NCBI RefSeq assembly: GCF_025351295.1
Contig: NZ_JANXWD010000105.1
Location: 88,984 to 152,983, forward strand
DNA from: Phenylobacterium sp.
GTDB taxonomy: Bacteria; Pseudomonadota; Alphaproteobacteria; Caulobacterales; Caulobacteraceae
Length of the DNA stretch: 64,000 bases
Direction: 5' to 3'
Made by a program: the position numbers and the translations under genes
Part shown: one piece after another, positions 53,411 to 62,332 of the stretch
Numbering within the stretch: position 1 is the stretch's first letter
Layout of the letters: each line of letters starts with the position of its first letter
The notes under the pieces: generated by a model
The model's input: only the letters and a program-made list of their open reading frames with translations
Database searches by the model: none
Told to the model about the DNA's origin: nothing

Positions 53411-54547
53411 ATGAGCCGCAAGCCCCAGCCCCAGACCCCGGGTCCCACGCCACCGGTTCCCGCGAGCCCCGTTCCCGCGACATCGGCGCCGCGCACCGCC
53501 TACCTGGTGCTGGGCATGCATCGCTCCGGCACCTCGGCGGTGACCCAGCTGCTGGCGCTGGCCGGTTGTTCCCTGCCCGCCAACGTCATGCCGGGCGACG
53601 AGCACAATGCGAAAGGCTACTTCGAGCCCTGGAAGATCGCGGTGTTCAACGACGCGCGGCTGCGCGCCGCCGGTTCGGCCTGGGACGACCCGTTCGCCTT
53701 TCCGTTCCGGCCGCTGCCGGAGGCCGAGGAGGCGCTGTGGCGCGCCCGCGCCGTCGCCCTGTTCGACGAGGAGTTCGGGCCCGCCGCCTGGCCGCTGATG
53801 AAGGACCCTCGCGCGACGGTGCTGCTGCCGCTGTGGCTGAGCGTGCTGGCCGAGCGCAGGGTGGCGGCGCGCTGCGTGATCCCGGTGCGCCATCCGCTGG
53901 CGGTGGCCGGATCGCTGGGGCGGCGCGACGGCTTCGCCGCCGAGAAGTCGGTGCTGGTCTGGAGCGCCTACATGCTGGCGGCCGAGGCCTATACCCGCGA
54001 CCTGCCGCGCGCCTTCGTGGGCTATGACGCCCTGCTGACCGACTGGCGGGCGGAGACGGCGCGGATCGAGGCGGCCCATGAGACGCCGCTGCCGGACCTG
54101 ACGCCGGCCGCCGCCGCGCAGATCGACAGCTTCCTCACCCCCGACCTGCGCCACAACGCCGGCGATGCGGGCCTGACGGACCTGGGCTGGGCGGGCGAGA
54201 TCGCGCAGGCGGTGTTTGGTTGGTTCGAGGCCAGGGCGGCCGGCGGCGATCCCGAGCGTCGCGCGCTGGACGGCGCGGCGGCCAAGCTGGCCCAGCGGGC
54301 GAAGGAGATCGGCATGCTGGTCTCGCCCGCCGCCCGCGACCTGGCCGCCGCCCGCGCCGAACTGCTGGAGGCTCGCGCCCAGCTGGCGGTAGCCGCGGCC
54401 CTGGAGCAGGCGCTGCGCTCGGACATGGCCCGCGAGCGCAAGGCGCTGGAGGCCGGCTGGCGCACCGCGGCCGGGCGGCTGGACCAGGCGATGGCCGCCA
54501 TGGCCCAGGTCAATGCCGAGCTTGACGCCGCTCTGGCGGACGACTGA
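53411..54547 (+). CDS. sulfotransferase family protein with C-terminal coiled region
   Basis: 378 residues from ATG 53411. PAPS-binding loop YLVLGMHRSGTSAVTQLLAL begins near residue 31, after a Pro-rich leader. A later RCVIPVRHPLAVAGSLGRRDGF segment supplies the 3'-phosphate site. The final ~110 residues are Ala/Glu/Arg-rich heptads (AKLAQRAKEIGMLV, AARAELLEARAQL), probably coiled coil. It likely sulfates a glycan of the surrounding locus. Different subfamily from 37412-38155. The end overlaps the convergent membrane gene by 38 nt. Confidence 0.88.
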   Translation: MSRKPQPQTPGPTPPVPASPVPATSAPRTAYLVLGMHRSGTSAVTQLLALAGCSLPANVMPGDEHNAKGYFEPWKIAVFNDARLRAAGSAWDDPFAFPFRPLPEAEEALWRARAVALFDEEFGPAAWPLMKDPRATVLLPLWLSVLAERRVAARCVIPVRHPLAVAGSLGRRDGFAAEKSVLVWSAYMLAAEAYTRDLPRAFVGYDALLTDWRAETARIEAAHETPLPDLTPAAAAQIDSFLTPDLRHNAGDAGLTDLGWAGEIAQAVFGWFEARAAGGDPERRALDGAAAKLAQRAKEIGMLVSPAARDLAAARAELLEARAQLAVAAALEQALRSDMARERKALEAGWRTAAGRLDQAMAAMAQVNAELDAALADD

Positions 54548-55901
54548 TCCGCGGGTCCAGCGCCAGGTAGAGCACCCCGGTGATCGCCGCCATGTCCAGC
54601 AGGTAGAGGTAGCGGTAGTCGCAGGCGATCGAGATCACGAAGAAGCTGGCCGCGAACCCCAGCGCGCCCGCCATGAACGCCGCCATCGCCAGGTCTGCCG
54701 GATCGCGCCGCCACAGCAACACCAGGCCGACGATCAGGGCGATGGCCGCATAGGTGATGTGCGATAGCGCCGGGGTGTCCATGTACCAGGTGGAATAGTT
54801 GTAGAGCCGCCCGTCGTTGACCGCCCGGCGGGTTTTCAGCTTCAGGTCGTGCATGGCCGGCGCCGGCCCGTCGATGCCGACGTAGATCGGCAGGCACCGG
54901 TCGATCTCCGGCGTCGCGAACACCTGCCGGAAGTCCTCGGCCCGGACCTTCAGATAGAGGCCGGGGTGCTGGCGCATCAGGTCGAACCACTCGGCGCGCA
55001 GCACGTCGGACGGCACCTGCAGCATCCGGTCGTTCAGCGCGCTGTCGTCGTCCAGGGTGTCGACCCGGGTGGGCGAGAACACCTTGGGCGCCTCGGAACG
55101 GATGAAGTCGTCCAGCGTGGGATCGAAGCGGTCGATGTGGCTGAGCGGCAGGGGCGTGCGGGTGACGGCGGCGGCGATATCGTAGGTCTGGACGATGCGC
55201 ACGCCGCGCGCGCCGGCGTCGTCCGGCTCGTCGACGCCCTGCGGCTGGGCGTAGACGCTGAGCGCAAACGTCGCGGCGGCCACCAGCACCAGCCAGGCCA
55301 CAGCCCCGCCGGCGCTGCGCACCCGGCCCCGCGGCCAGCCCGCCCAGGCGATGGCGATGGCGGCTGGCGCAGCCAGGATCAGGCCATTTTGCCGGAGCAG
55401 CCCCGCCACGGCGAACAACAGCGCCGAGACCAGCAGCCAGGCCCACCGGGGCGCGGCGACGCCGCTCCTCAGCGCCAGCGCCAGGGCCACGAAGCCGGCG
55501 ATGGAGCACTCGGCGAACCAGACGTCCTTCCAGACGATGCCGGGATAGATCATCACCTGCGGCAGGGCGACGGCGGCCAGGGCCACGATCGGCGCCAGCC
55601 AGCTGGTGACCGGCCGCAGCTGCGCCAGCACCGCCCAGGCCGCGAACAGCAGCGCCCCGCTGATCGCCACGGCCAGGCCGGTTCCCTCCACGACCGCATC
55701 GGCCTGGCCCAGCAGCCAGCCGAAGATCGCCGGGTTCCAGGTCTCGCGCAGATGGAAGCGGCCCTCGTGCAGGGCCAGCACCGAGTCGACGGACAGGTGC
55801 CCCGGCCAGTTCAGCCGCAGCATCAGGGCCAGCGCCCCCAGCATCACCAGCCGGTAGGTCCAGCGCGCCGCGGACCCCGGGGAGCGGATCGCCTCGCTCA
55901 C
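54510..55901 (-). CDS. polytopic membrane protein, candidate GT-C glycosyltransferase
   Basis: 463 residues from GTG 55901 (overlaps the upstream SMR-like gene by 4 nt). About ten hydrophobic helices. Before the second helix LSVDSVLALHEGRFHLRETWNPAIF places an Asp and Glu/His in a large outer loop, as in GT-C enzymes. A second large loop lies at residues ~245-380. No match to a named family could be made. With the GT2 (56266) and flippase-like (55898) genes it makes a triad like GtrB-GtrA-Gtr or ArnC-ArnEF-ArnT, where this member transfers the lipid-linked sugar in the periplasm. That role is inferred. Confidence 0.7.
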   Translation of the reverse strand: MSEAIRSPGSAARWTYRLVMLGALALMLRLNWPGHLSVDSVLALHEGRFHLRETWNPAIFGWLLGQADAVVEGTGLAVAISGALLFAAWAVLAQLRPVTSWLAPIVALAAVALPQVMIYPGIVWKDVWFAECSIAGFVALALALRSGVAAPRWAWLLVSALLFAVAGLLRQNGLILAAPAAIAIAWAGWPRGRVRSAGGAVAWLVLVAAATFALSVYAQPQGVDEPDDAGARGVRIVQTYDIAAAVTRTPLPLSHIDRFDPTLDDFIRSEAPKVFSPTRVDTLDDDSALNDRMLQVPSDVLRAEWFDLMRQHPGLYLKVRAEDFRQVFATPEIDRCLPIYVGIDGPAPAMHDLKLKTRRAVNDGRLYNYSTWYMDTPALSHITYAAIALIVGLVLLWRRDPADLAMAAFMAGALGFAASFFVISIACDYRYLYLLDMAAITGVLYLALDPRISRPPERRQARH

Positions 55902-56269
55902 GCCGGCCGCACGATCAGGAACAGGCCGGCCACCATCAGCAGGTAGCCCAGGCCCATGCTCCAGTTCGCCGGCTCCTTGAACACCAGCCACCCGGCCAGC
56001 GGCACCAGGCAGGAGCCGATCAGCGAGAACCCGTAGGCCAGCGACAGCGGCACGCGGGTCAGCACATAAAACCACAGTAGCGCCGTCACCCCGTACCAGG
56101 CGAAGGCGCCGATCAGCGGGTAGTTCTGCGTCACCCGCAGCAGGAACGGCCCGGTAAGGCCCTTGTCGTAGACGGCGCCCCACTTGAACAGCATCTGGCC
56201 CAGCGGCAGGGCCACGGCGAAGACGCTGCAGAGGGCGAGGTCCTTGGGCGAAAGGGCAGTCGGACTCAC
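55898..56269 (-). CDS. small EamA/SMR-like membrane protein, putative lipid-linked sugar flippase
   Basis: 123 residues from GTG 56269, four helices: LALCSVFAVALPLGQMLFKWG, ALLWFYVLTRVPLSLAYGF, IGSCLVPLAGWLVFKEP and LGYLLMVAGLFLIVRP. The pattern W..VL...PLS.AY....G....P..G....KEP is shared with ArnE/ArnF and SMR/EamA proteins. It overlaps the genes on both sides by 4 nt, so it is translated with the GT2 and the GT-C-like protein. Flipping of an undecaprenyl-phosphate sugar is the likely job. Confidence 0.82.
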   Translation of the reverse strand: MSPTALSPKDLALCSVFAVALPLGQMLFKWGAVYDKGLTGPFLLRVTQNYPLIGAFAWYGVTALLWFYVLTRVPLSLAYGFSLIGSCLVPLAGWLVFKEPANWSMGLGYLLMVAGLFLIVRPA

Positions 56270-57285
56270 GCCTCGGTCTCCAGTTCGCGCAGCACGTTGA
56301 GGTAGGGATGGATCGGCCGGCTGGGCACGTTCAGCACGTCGAAGTTCATAGCCTGCAGCAGGAACTGCGCGCCCAGGATCACCGGCAGGGCGGCCAGCAT
56401 CACCACGCCCGGCGACGCCGCCTGCCCCGGCAGCCGGTTGGCCAGGTAGCTCAGCGCGTAGCCCACCCCGAACAGCAGGAAGAAGGTCCCGAACACCAGC
56501 TCCAGGCTGGCGGCGCTGAAGTCGCGGATGAAGTACTGGCCGACCACCCGCTGGGCGAAGTTGCGCAGGTGCTTGAGCGCGAAGGGCCCGACGATCTGGC
56601 CGATGCGGATGTTGGAGACCTCGTCGGCGTAGCGGGCCGGCATCGGCACGTCGCGCACCACGGCCCTGAGCGTGCCCAGGTGGTACAGCAGGTCGGTCTC
56701 GAAGAAGAACCGCCGCGACACCCGCTTCTCCATCACCAGCCGGGCGACGTTGGCCTCGATGGCGGTGTAGCCGTTGGTGGGGTCGAAGATGTTCCAGTAG
56801 CCGGTCGAAAGCTTGGCCGCGAAGCTCAGCAGGGCGTTCCCCAGCACCCTGACCGTCGGCATCGTCGTCAGGTGGCTGATCGAGGTGAAGCGGTTGCCCT
56901 TGGCGTAGTCGGCCTCGCCCAGCAGGATCGGGGCGACCAGCTGGGCGGCGTAGTGCAGATCCATCTGGTCGTCGCCGTCGACCTTGATCAGCACCCGGCC
57001 GCCGCGCCGGGCGGCCTCGGCATAGCCGGCCAGCGTCGCCCCGCCGACGCCCTGGTTCTTCGCCAGCCGGATCACCACCACCCGCGGATCGGTGTTCTCG
57101 GCCTCGATTAAGTCGCCGGAGTTCTCCGGGCAGGCGTCGTCGACGCAGACGATGCCCTCGAACCACGAGGGGGTGGACTTGATGACGCGCAGGATGTGGC
57201 CGCGCACTTTGTAGCAGGGCACGACCAGCCAGACGCCCGCCCCCTCAAGGGACAGCGCCGAGGCGTGTCGGTCGATGGACGTCAT
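56266..57285 (-). CDS. GT2 family glycosyltransferase (GtrB/DPM1-like) with C-terminal membrane helices
   Basis: 339 residues from ATG 57285 (MTSIDRHASAL). GT-A fold: WLVVPCYKVRGHILRV, DDACPENSGD, NQGVGGATLAGYAEAARRGG and the DXD-type VDGDDQMD. IFDPTNGYTAIEANVARL and RRFFFETDLLYHLG fit polyprenyl-phosphate hexosyltransferases. Two C-terminal membrane helices near residues 255-315 (FGTFFLLFGVGYALSYL, VVMLAALPVILGAQFLL) match the GtrB plan. Should load a sugar onto undecaprenyl phosphate. Divergent from the Wzm/Wzt pair. Confidence 0.9.
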   Translation of the reverse strand: MTSIDRHASALSLEGAGVWLVVPCYKVRGHILRVIKSTPSWFEGIVCVDDACPENSGDLIEAENTDPRVVVIRLAKNQGVGGATLAGYAEAARRGGRVLIKVDGDDQMDLHYAAQLVAPILLGEADYAKGNRFTSISHLTTMPTVRVLGNALLSFAAKLSTGYWNIFDPTNGYTAIEANVARLVMEKRVSRRFFFETDLLYHLGTLRAVVRDVPMPARYADEVSNIRIGQIVGPFALKHLRNFAQRVVGQYFIRDFSAASLELVFGTFFLLFGVGYALSYLANRLPGQAASPGVVMLAALPVILGAQFLLQAMNFDVLNVPSRPIHPYLNVLRELETEA

Positions 57286-57433
57286 GCTTACGGCTCTGGC
57301 CACGACCGGGGCTAACATGGAAGGCCGCGCCGTGGCAAAACGCGGGCGTGCGGCATCCGTGCAGGGGCTGGCGCCATCCTTGCGCCCCGGCGCCCTCGCT
57401 GTTACCTGCCACGCCTTCTTTCGGGAGAGGCTA

Positions 57434-58267
57434 TTGGAAACCGCCACCCACATGCTGCGGACCGGACAGCGCGGGACGCTGTTCCAGCTGCAGATGGCGC
57501 TGCGGGACCTGCGGACCTCCTTCCAGCGAATCGGCCTGGCCTGGTCGCTGGCGACGCATGACGTGGGGTCGCGCTACCGCGGCTCTATCCTCGGGCCGTT
57601 CTGGATCACGCTCAGCATGGGCCTGATGGTGCTGGGGATCGGCTTCGTCTACGCCAACCTCTTCCACATCGCGCTGCAGACCTTCCTGCCCTACGTGGCG
57701 CTGGGGATCGTGTTCTTCGGGGTGATGACCGGGGCCATCAACGAGGGCTGCGACACCTTCGTGCAGGCGGCCGGCATGCTGTCGCAGACCAGCCTGCCGA
57801 TGTTCACCTTCGTCTGGCGCACCATGTTCCGGACCCTGATCAACCTGGGCCACCACCTGGTGATCGTGGTCGCGGTGCTGGCCTACTATGGCTACTGGCG
57901 CATGGCCCATCCGCTGCTCGCCCTCGTCGGGATCGGGCTGATGCTGGCCAATGCGAGCTGGGCGTCGATGCTGGCCGGGATCGCCTCGGCCCGGTTCCGC
58001 GATATCCCGCAGATCGTGGTCTCGGTCATGCAGTTCGCGATCTTCATGACACCGGTGTTCTGGCCCGCCGACAAGTTCGGCGCCCACCGCGCAGTGCTGG
58101 ACTTCAACCCGTTCTACCACCTGCTGCAGGCGGTCCGCGCGCCGCTGCTCGGCCAGGCTGTGGCCCCGCTCAGCTACATCGTCCTCGTCACCATGGCGGT
58201 GGTCGGCTGGACCTTCACCTTCGCCATCTTCGCGCGCACCCGCCGCCGGATCGTCCACTACCTATGA
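57434..58267 (+). CDS. ABC-2 type polysaccharide export permease (Wzm-like)
   Basis: 277 residues if TTG 57434 is the start: GGGAGAGG at 57423-57430 is well placed for it, while ATG 57452 lacks a good site. The frame is open further upstream without similarity. Six helices: FWITLSMGLMVLGIGFVYANL, YVALGIVFFGVMTGAI and others, plus the amphipathic SRYRGSILGPFW motif typical of KpsM/Wzm/TagG. Pairs with the ATPase at 58264 to export a polysaccharide across the inner membrane. Overlaps it by 4 nt. Confidence 0.9.
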   Translation: METATHMLRTGQRGTLFQLQMALRDLRTSFQRIGLAWSLATHDVGSRYRGSILGPFWITLSMGLMVLGIGFVYANLFHIALQTFLPYVALGIVFFGVMTGAINEGCDTFVQAAGMLSQTSLPMFTFVWRTMFRTLINLGHHLVIVVAVLAYYGYWRMAHPLLALVGIGLMLANASWASMLAGIASARFRDIPQIVVSVMQFAIFMTPVFWPADKFGAHRAVLDFNPFYHLLQAVRAPLLGQAVAPLSYIVLVTMAVVGWTFTFAIFARTRRRIVHYL

Positions 58268-59013
58268 CGCCTGCGCCCGTCTCCATCACCTGCACCGACC
58301 TGACGCTGCGCTTCCCGGTCTATGGCGTCGACGCCAAGTCGCTGAAGAAGGCCATCGCCCGGGTCACCGTCGGCGGCGCCCTGGGCCGCCACGCCGGCAT
58401 CACCGACGTCACCGCCCTGCAGGGCGTGAACCTGCAGCTGAAGGCCGGCGACCGCCTGGGCCTGATCGGTCACAACGGTTCGGGCAAGACCACCCTGCTG
58501 CGGGCGCTGTCCGGCGCCTATGAGCCCGACGAAGGCGCCATCGAGGTCCACGGCCGGATCGCCGCCCTGCTGGACCTGAGCCTCGGCATCGACGCCACCG
58601 CCACCGGCTATGAGAACATCCGCCTGCGCGGCCGCATCGCCGGGCTGTCGTCGAAGGACATCGACGGCAAGATGGACGAGATCGCCGCCTTCACCGGCCT
58701 CGGGCCGTTTCTGGCCATGCCGGTGAAGACCTATTCGGCCGGGATGCAGGCCCGCCTGGCCTTCGCTGCGGCCACCGCGGTCGAGGCCGACGTCCTGCTG
58801 ATGGACGAGTGGATCGCGGTCGGCGACGCGGAGTTTCAGAAGCTGGCCCACAAGCGGCTGCTGAAGCTGGTGGAACGGGCCGGCATCCTGGTGCTGGCCA
58901 CCCACGAGGCGCCGCTGCTCAAGCTCTACTGCAACAAGGTCATGCGCCTGGACGGCGGCGTCGCCTCCGAGGTGCTGGATATCCGACGGCTGGACGAACT
59001 GCTGGCGCGGTAG
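58264..59013 (+). CDS. ABC polysaccharide exporter ATP-binding protein (Wzt/KpsT-like, no C-terminal domain)
   Basis: 249 residues. Walker A GHNGSGKTTLLR at 69-80, GRIAALLDLSLGID and TGYENIRLRGRIAG typical of Wzt/TagH, signature YSAGMQARLAFA near residue 160, Walker B DVLLMDEWIAVGD, H-loop ATHEAPLL. The protein stops after the nucleotide-binding domain and lacks the ~150-residue carbohydrate-binding C-terminus of E. coli O9a Wzt. It therefore resembles types that export glycans without chain-end recognition. Last gene of a two-gene operon; a hairpin follows at 59035. Confidence 0.92.
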   Translation: MTPAPVSITCTDLTLRFPVYGVDAKSLKKAIARVTVGGALGRHAGITDVTALQGVNLQLKAGDRLGLIGHNGSGKTTLLRALSGAYEPDEGAIEVHGRIAALLDLSLGIDATATGYENIRLRGRIAGLSSKDIDGKMDEIAAFTGLGPFLAMPVKTYSAGMQARLAFAAATAVEADVLLMDEWIAVGDAEFQKLAHKRLLKLVERAGILVLATHEAPLLKLYCNKVMRLDGGVASEVLDIRRLDELLAR

Positions 59014-59034
59014 GGTCGCCCTACCCTTCCGTTT

Positions 59035-59058
59035 GTCATCCACAAGGCCGGGGATGAC
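59035..59058. terminator. short hairpin between convergent genes
   Basis: GTCATCC (59035-59041) pairs with GGATGAC (59052-59058). A shorter member of the GTCATCC palindrome family, placed after the exporter operon and before the end of the MFS gene. Confidence 0.5.
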
Positions 59059-59093
59059 GGGCCCGGGGGTGGGGCTCGGCGCGATCTGCGGCC

Positions 59094-60317
59094 CTAAATC
59101 TCCTCCGGCGGTTTCACCTTCTGGAACTGGGCCAGCAGCAGCAGGTCGTAGGCGATCTTCAGGCTGCCGCCGATCAGTAGCGGCCAGGGAAAGACCGCGG
59201 CGCTGAACAGCAGGCCCGCCAGCGCCGGGCTCATCGCCGCCGCCAGGCTGCGCGGCACATTGGTGATCCCCGCCGCCGCCGCCCGCTCCGGCGGCGTCAC
59301 CACCGCCATGACGTAGGAGACCCTGGCCGGCACATCCATGCTGGAGAGCGCCGCGCGGACGATCAGCAGCCCCAGCGCCACCGGCAGGCTGGGCGCGAAG
59401 GCCGCCGCCACGACGCACAGGTTCGCCGGGATGTGGGTGAACACCATGGTGTTGATCAGGCCGAAGCGCCTGGCGATCCGCCCGGCGGCGAACTGCGACC
59501 CGGCGGTCAGCAGCCCGGTCCAGAAGAAGAACGCCCCGGCCGCGCCCAGCGACAGGCCGAACCGGTGGAACAGCCACAGCGCCAGCAGCGACTGCACCAG
59601 GAACCCGCCCCCGAACGAATCCAGGCTGAACAGGGCCGCCAGCTGGAACACCCGGCGCTTCGAAGGGCCCAGCCCGGTGCGGATCTCCGCCGCCTGCGCC
59701 GTGTCGTGCGGCAACAGGCGATAGACCAGGAAGGCCGCCACCCCAAGCAGGCCGTAGAGCGCGAAGGCGGCCTCCAGCAGGTCGCCCCGCGGCCGGGCGA
59801 GCGCACGGGCCAGCGGGTCGATCAGGCCGATGGAGAGCGCCCCCAGGGCGACGGCCACGGTTCCCACCACATTGTAGGCCGCGAACCGCGAGGTGCGCTC
59901 GGCGTCGGGCCCGGCGTGGGCCATCATCGCCTGCTCCAGCGGCACGAAGACGCTGACGTCGCCGCTGGATGGGTTGAGCGTGCCGACGAAGGCCACGATC
60001 ACCAGCGGCCAGAAGGCGTGCGCCTGGGAGAAGGCCAGGCCGGTGAGCAGCATCAGGGCGCAGCTGAGCAGCAGCAGCCTCCGCGCGCTGACCCGATGCC
60101 CCGCCAGCCCCACGGCCAGGGTCAGGCCCGCCGACCCCAGCATCGCCGCCGTCGCCACGATCCCCACCCGGAACGCATCGAGCCCCAGGCTGGTCAGGTA
60201 GACCGGCAGCAGGAGCCCGGTAAACCCATCCCCGAAGCCCCGGAAGGCCTTGGCGGTCATCAGCAGCCGGGCGTTGCGCATCGGGCCATGTTGCATGGCG
60301 ATGCCGTCATCGGACAT
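59094..60317 (-). CDS. MFS transporter
   Basis: 407 residues from ATG 60317 (MSDDGIAMQHGPMRNARLL). About twelve hydrophobic helices, with the charged loop GHRVSARRLLLL after TM2 and a second RIARRFGLINTMV loop in the C-terminal half, the pattern of MFS antiporters. A central cytosolic loop (PHDTAQAAEIRTGLGPSKRR) separates the two six-helix halves. Substrate cannot be told. A GTG two codons upstream (60323) is an alternative start. Divergent from kup; the 89-nt gap at 60318-60406 must carry both promoters. Confidence 0.85.
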   Translation of the reverse strand: MSDDGIAMQHGPMRNARLLMTAKAFRGFGDGFTGLLLPVYLTSLGLDAFRVGIVATAAMLGSAGLTLAVGLAGHRVSARRLLLLSCALMLLTGLAFSQAHAFWPLVIVAFVGTLNPSSGDVSVFVPLEQAMMAHAGPDAERTSRFAAYNVVGTVAVALGALSIGLIDPLARALARPRGDLLEAAFALYGLLGVAAFLVYRLLPHDTAQAAEIRTGLGPSKRRVFQLAALFSLDSFGGGFLVQSLLALWLFHRFGLSLGAAGAFFFWTGLLTAGSQFAAGRIARRFGLINTMVFTHIPANLCVVAAAFAPSLPVALGLLIVRAALSSMDVPARVSYVMAVVTPPERAAAAGITNVPRSLAAAMSPALAGLLFSAAVFPWPLLIGGSLKIAYDLLLLAQFQKVKPPEEI

Positions 60318-60406
60318 CGTCACGTTTGCGCACCCTCATGGCATTCCTATGCCCTCAGGCCCCATCTTCGCCCTTCCTTGCAGCGTGCGGCGATGAGGCC
60401 CTTCCG

Positions 60407-62332
60407 ATGGCGACGACGATCGACAGCCCGGCTCCGCCTTTGGCCCATGCCCGCCGCCCGCGGTTCTGGGGCCTGGCCCTGGGCAGCGTGGGCGTGGTGT
60501 TCGGCGACATCGGGACCAGCCCGCTCTACGCCTTCCGCGAGGCGCTGGGCCAGGCCGGGGGCGTCACCCCGGCGGCGGTCATGGGCGTGGTCTCGCTGGC
60601 GCTCTGGGCGCTGATCCTGGTCGTCACCGTCAAATACGTGCTGTTCCTGATGCGGGCCGACAACAATGGCGAGGGCGGGGTCCTGTCGCTGGCGGCGCTG
60701 GCGGAAGCCGCCGTCGGCCGCCGGACCCTGCTGATCTTCGGGCTTGGCGTCACCGGCGCGGCGCTGTTCTACGGCGACGCCATGATCACGCCGGCCATCT
60801 CCGTGCTGTCGGCGATCGAGGGCCTGCGCTCGGTGCCTGCGCTCGGCGACCGTGTCACCCAGGGCATCGTGATCGCCGCCAGCCTGGCGATCCTGGTGGC
60901 GCTGTTCCTCGTTCAGTCGCGGGGCACGGGCGGGGTCGGCCGCTGGTTCGGGCCGATCTGCGTCGTCTGGTTCTTCGCCATCGCCGGCATCGGCATCTTC
61001 CACATCACGTCCGAGCCTGGGGTCTTGCTGGCGATCAGCCCGCACCATGCGATCGGCTTCCTGCTGCATCATGGCCTCGCCGGATTCTTCGTGCTGGGGT
61101 CGGTATTCCTGACCGTGACCGGGGCCGAGGCGCTGTTCGCGGACATGGGCCACTTCGGCCGCTGGCCGATCCAGGCGTCGTGGCTGTTCTTCGTGCTGCC
61201 CGCGCTGGTGGCGAACTACATGGGCCAGGGCGGCTTCGCCCTGCACCAGATCGCCCTGGCCCACGGCCATGCGATCGAGAACAGCGACTGGTTCTTCCTG
61301 ATGACCCCCGTGCAGCTGCGGGTCCCCATGGTGCTGCTGGCGACGGCGGCCACCGTGATCGCCAGCCAGGCGGTGATTACCGGCGCCTTCTCACTGACCA
61401 ACCAGGCGATCCAGCTCGGCTACCTGCCGCGGCTCACGGTGCTGCAGACCTCCGAGACCCAGGCGGGGGAGATCTACATCCCGCAGATCAACCTGCTGCT
61501 GATCGTGGGCGTCATCTTCCTGGTCGGCATCTTCCACACCTCCAGCGCCATGGCCCACGCCTATGGCCTGGCGGTCACCGGGACCATGGTCGTCACGACC
61601 GTGCTGGCCTTCATCGTGGTGACGCGCAAGTGGCGCTGGCCGCTCTGGGCCGCCCTGGCCCTGGTGGGGCCGCTGTTGGTGGTCGACACCATCTTCCTGG
61701 GCGCGAACGCCCTGAAGGTGCTCTCCGGCGGCTTCGTCCCGCTGATGATCGGCGCGGCGCTGTTCTTCGTCATGGCCACCTGGGCGCGCGGTTCAGACCT
61801 TATCCGCCGCAAGGTCGAGCGCGACAACCTGCCCCTGGAGGACATGCTGCATATCCTGGGCTCCCGCTCCGTTCACCGGGTCGCCGGCGCCGCCGTCTTC
61901 CTCACCGCCGACTCCACCCGCGCGCCGACCGCCCTGTTCCACAACATCAAGCACAACCGGGTGCTGCATCAGAGCAACCTGATCGTCAGCGTGCGCGGCG
62001 CGCGCACCCCGCGCGTCGCCGAGGCTGATCGCGCGGTGATCGAGCGGATCAGCCCGGACTTCACCCGCATCATCCTCACCCACGGCTACATGGAGAGCCC
62101 GAACGTGCCCCGCGAACTGGCGGCTCTGCGCAGCCGCGGGATCAAGATGGACATCATGAACACGTCGTTCTTCGTGGGCCGCCGCACCCTGGTGCGGGCG
62201 CCGCGCTCGCTGCTGCCATTCGGCATGGACCGGCTCTACATCTGGCTCACCAAGAACGCCGCCGACCCCACCGACTTCTTCCACATCCCGGCCGGTCGGG
62301 TGGTGGAGATGGGGACCCAGGTGAGCGTGTAG
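60407..62332 (+). CDS. kup: KUP family potassium uptake transporter
   Basis: 641 residues from ATG 60407. The family start is unmistakable: LALGSVGVVFGDIGTSPLYA, then NNGEGGVLSLAALAE, FYGDAMITPAISVLSAIEGL, FFVLGSVFLTVTGAEALFADMGHFG and FSLTNQAIQLGYLPRL. About twelve helices, followed by a ~150-residue cytosolic tail (TSFFVGRRTLV, IPAGRVVEMGTQVSV). Proton-coupled K+ uptake in the inner membrane. A start at 60326 would add 27 residues that do not match the family. Confidence 0.95.
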   Translation: MATTIDSPAPPLAHARRPRFWGLALGSVGVVFGDIGTSPLYAFREALGQAGGVTPAAVMGVVSLALWALILVVTVKYVLFLMRADNNGEGGVLSLAALAEAAVGRRTLLIFGLGVTGAALFYGDAMITPAISVLSAIEGLRSVPALGDRVTQGIVIAASLAILVALFLVQSRGTGGVGRWFGPICVVWFFAIAGIGIFHITSEPGVLLAISPHHAIGFLLHHGLAGFFVLGSVFLTVTGAEALFADMGHFGRWPIQASWLFFVLPALVANYMGQGGFALHQIALAHGHAIENSDWFFLMTPVQLRVPMVLLATAATVIASQAVITGAFSLTNQAIQLGYLPRLTVLQTSETQAGEIYIPQINLLLIVGVIFLVGIFHTSSAMAHAYGLAVTGTMVVTTVLAFIVVTRKWRWPLWAALALVGPLLVVDTIFLGANALKVLSGGFVPLMIGAALFFVMATWARGSDLIRRKVERDNLPLEDMLHILGSRSVHRVAGAAVFLTADSTRAPTALFHNIKHNRVLHQSNLIVSVRGARTPRVAEADRAVIERISPDFTRIILTHGYMESPNVPRELAALRSRGIKMDIMNTSFFVGRRTLVRAPRSLLPFGMDRLYIWLTKNAADPTDFFHIPAGRVVEMGTQVSV

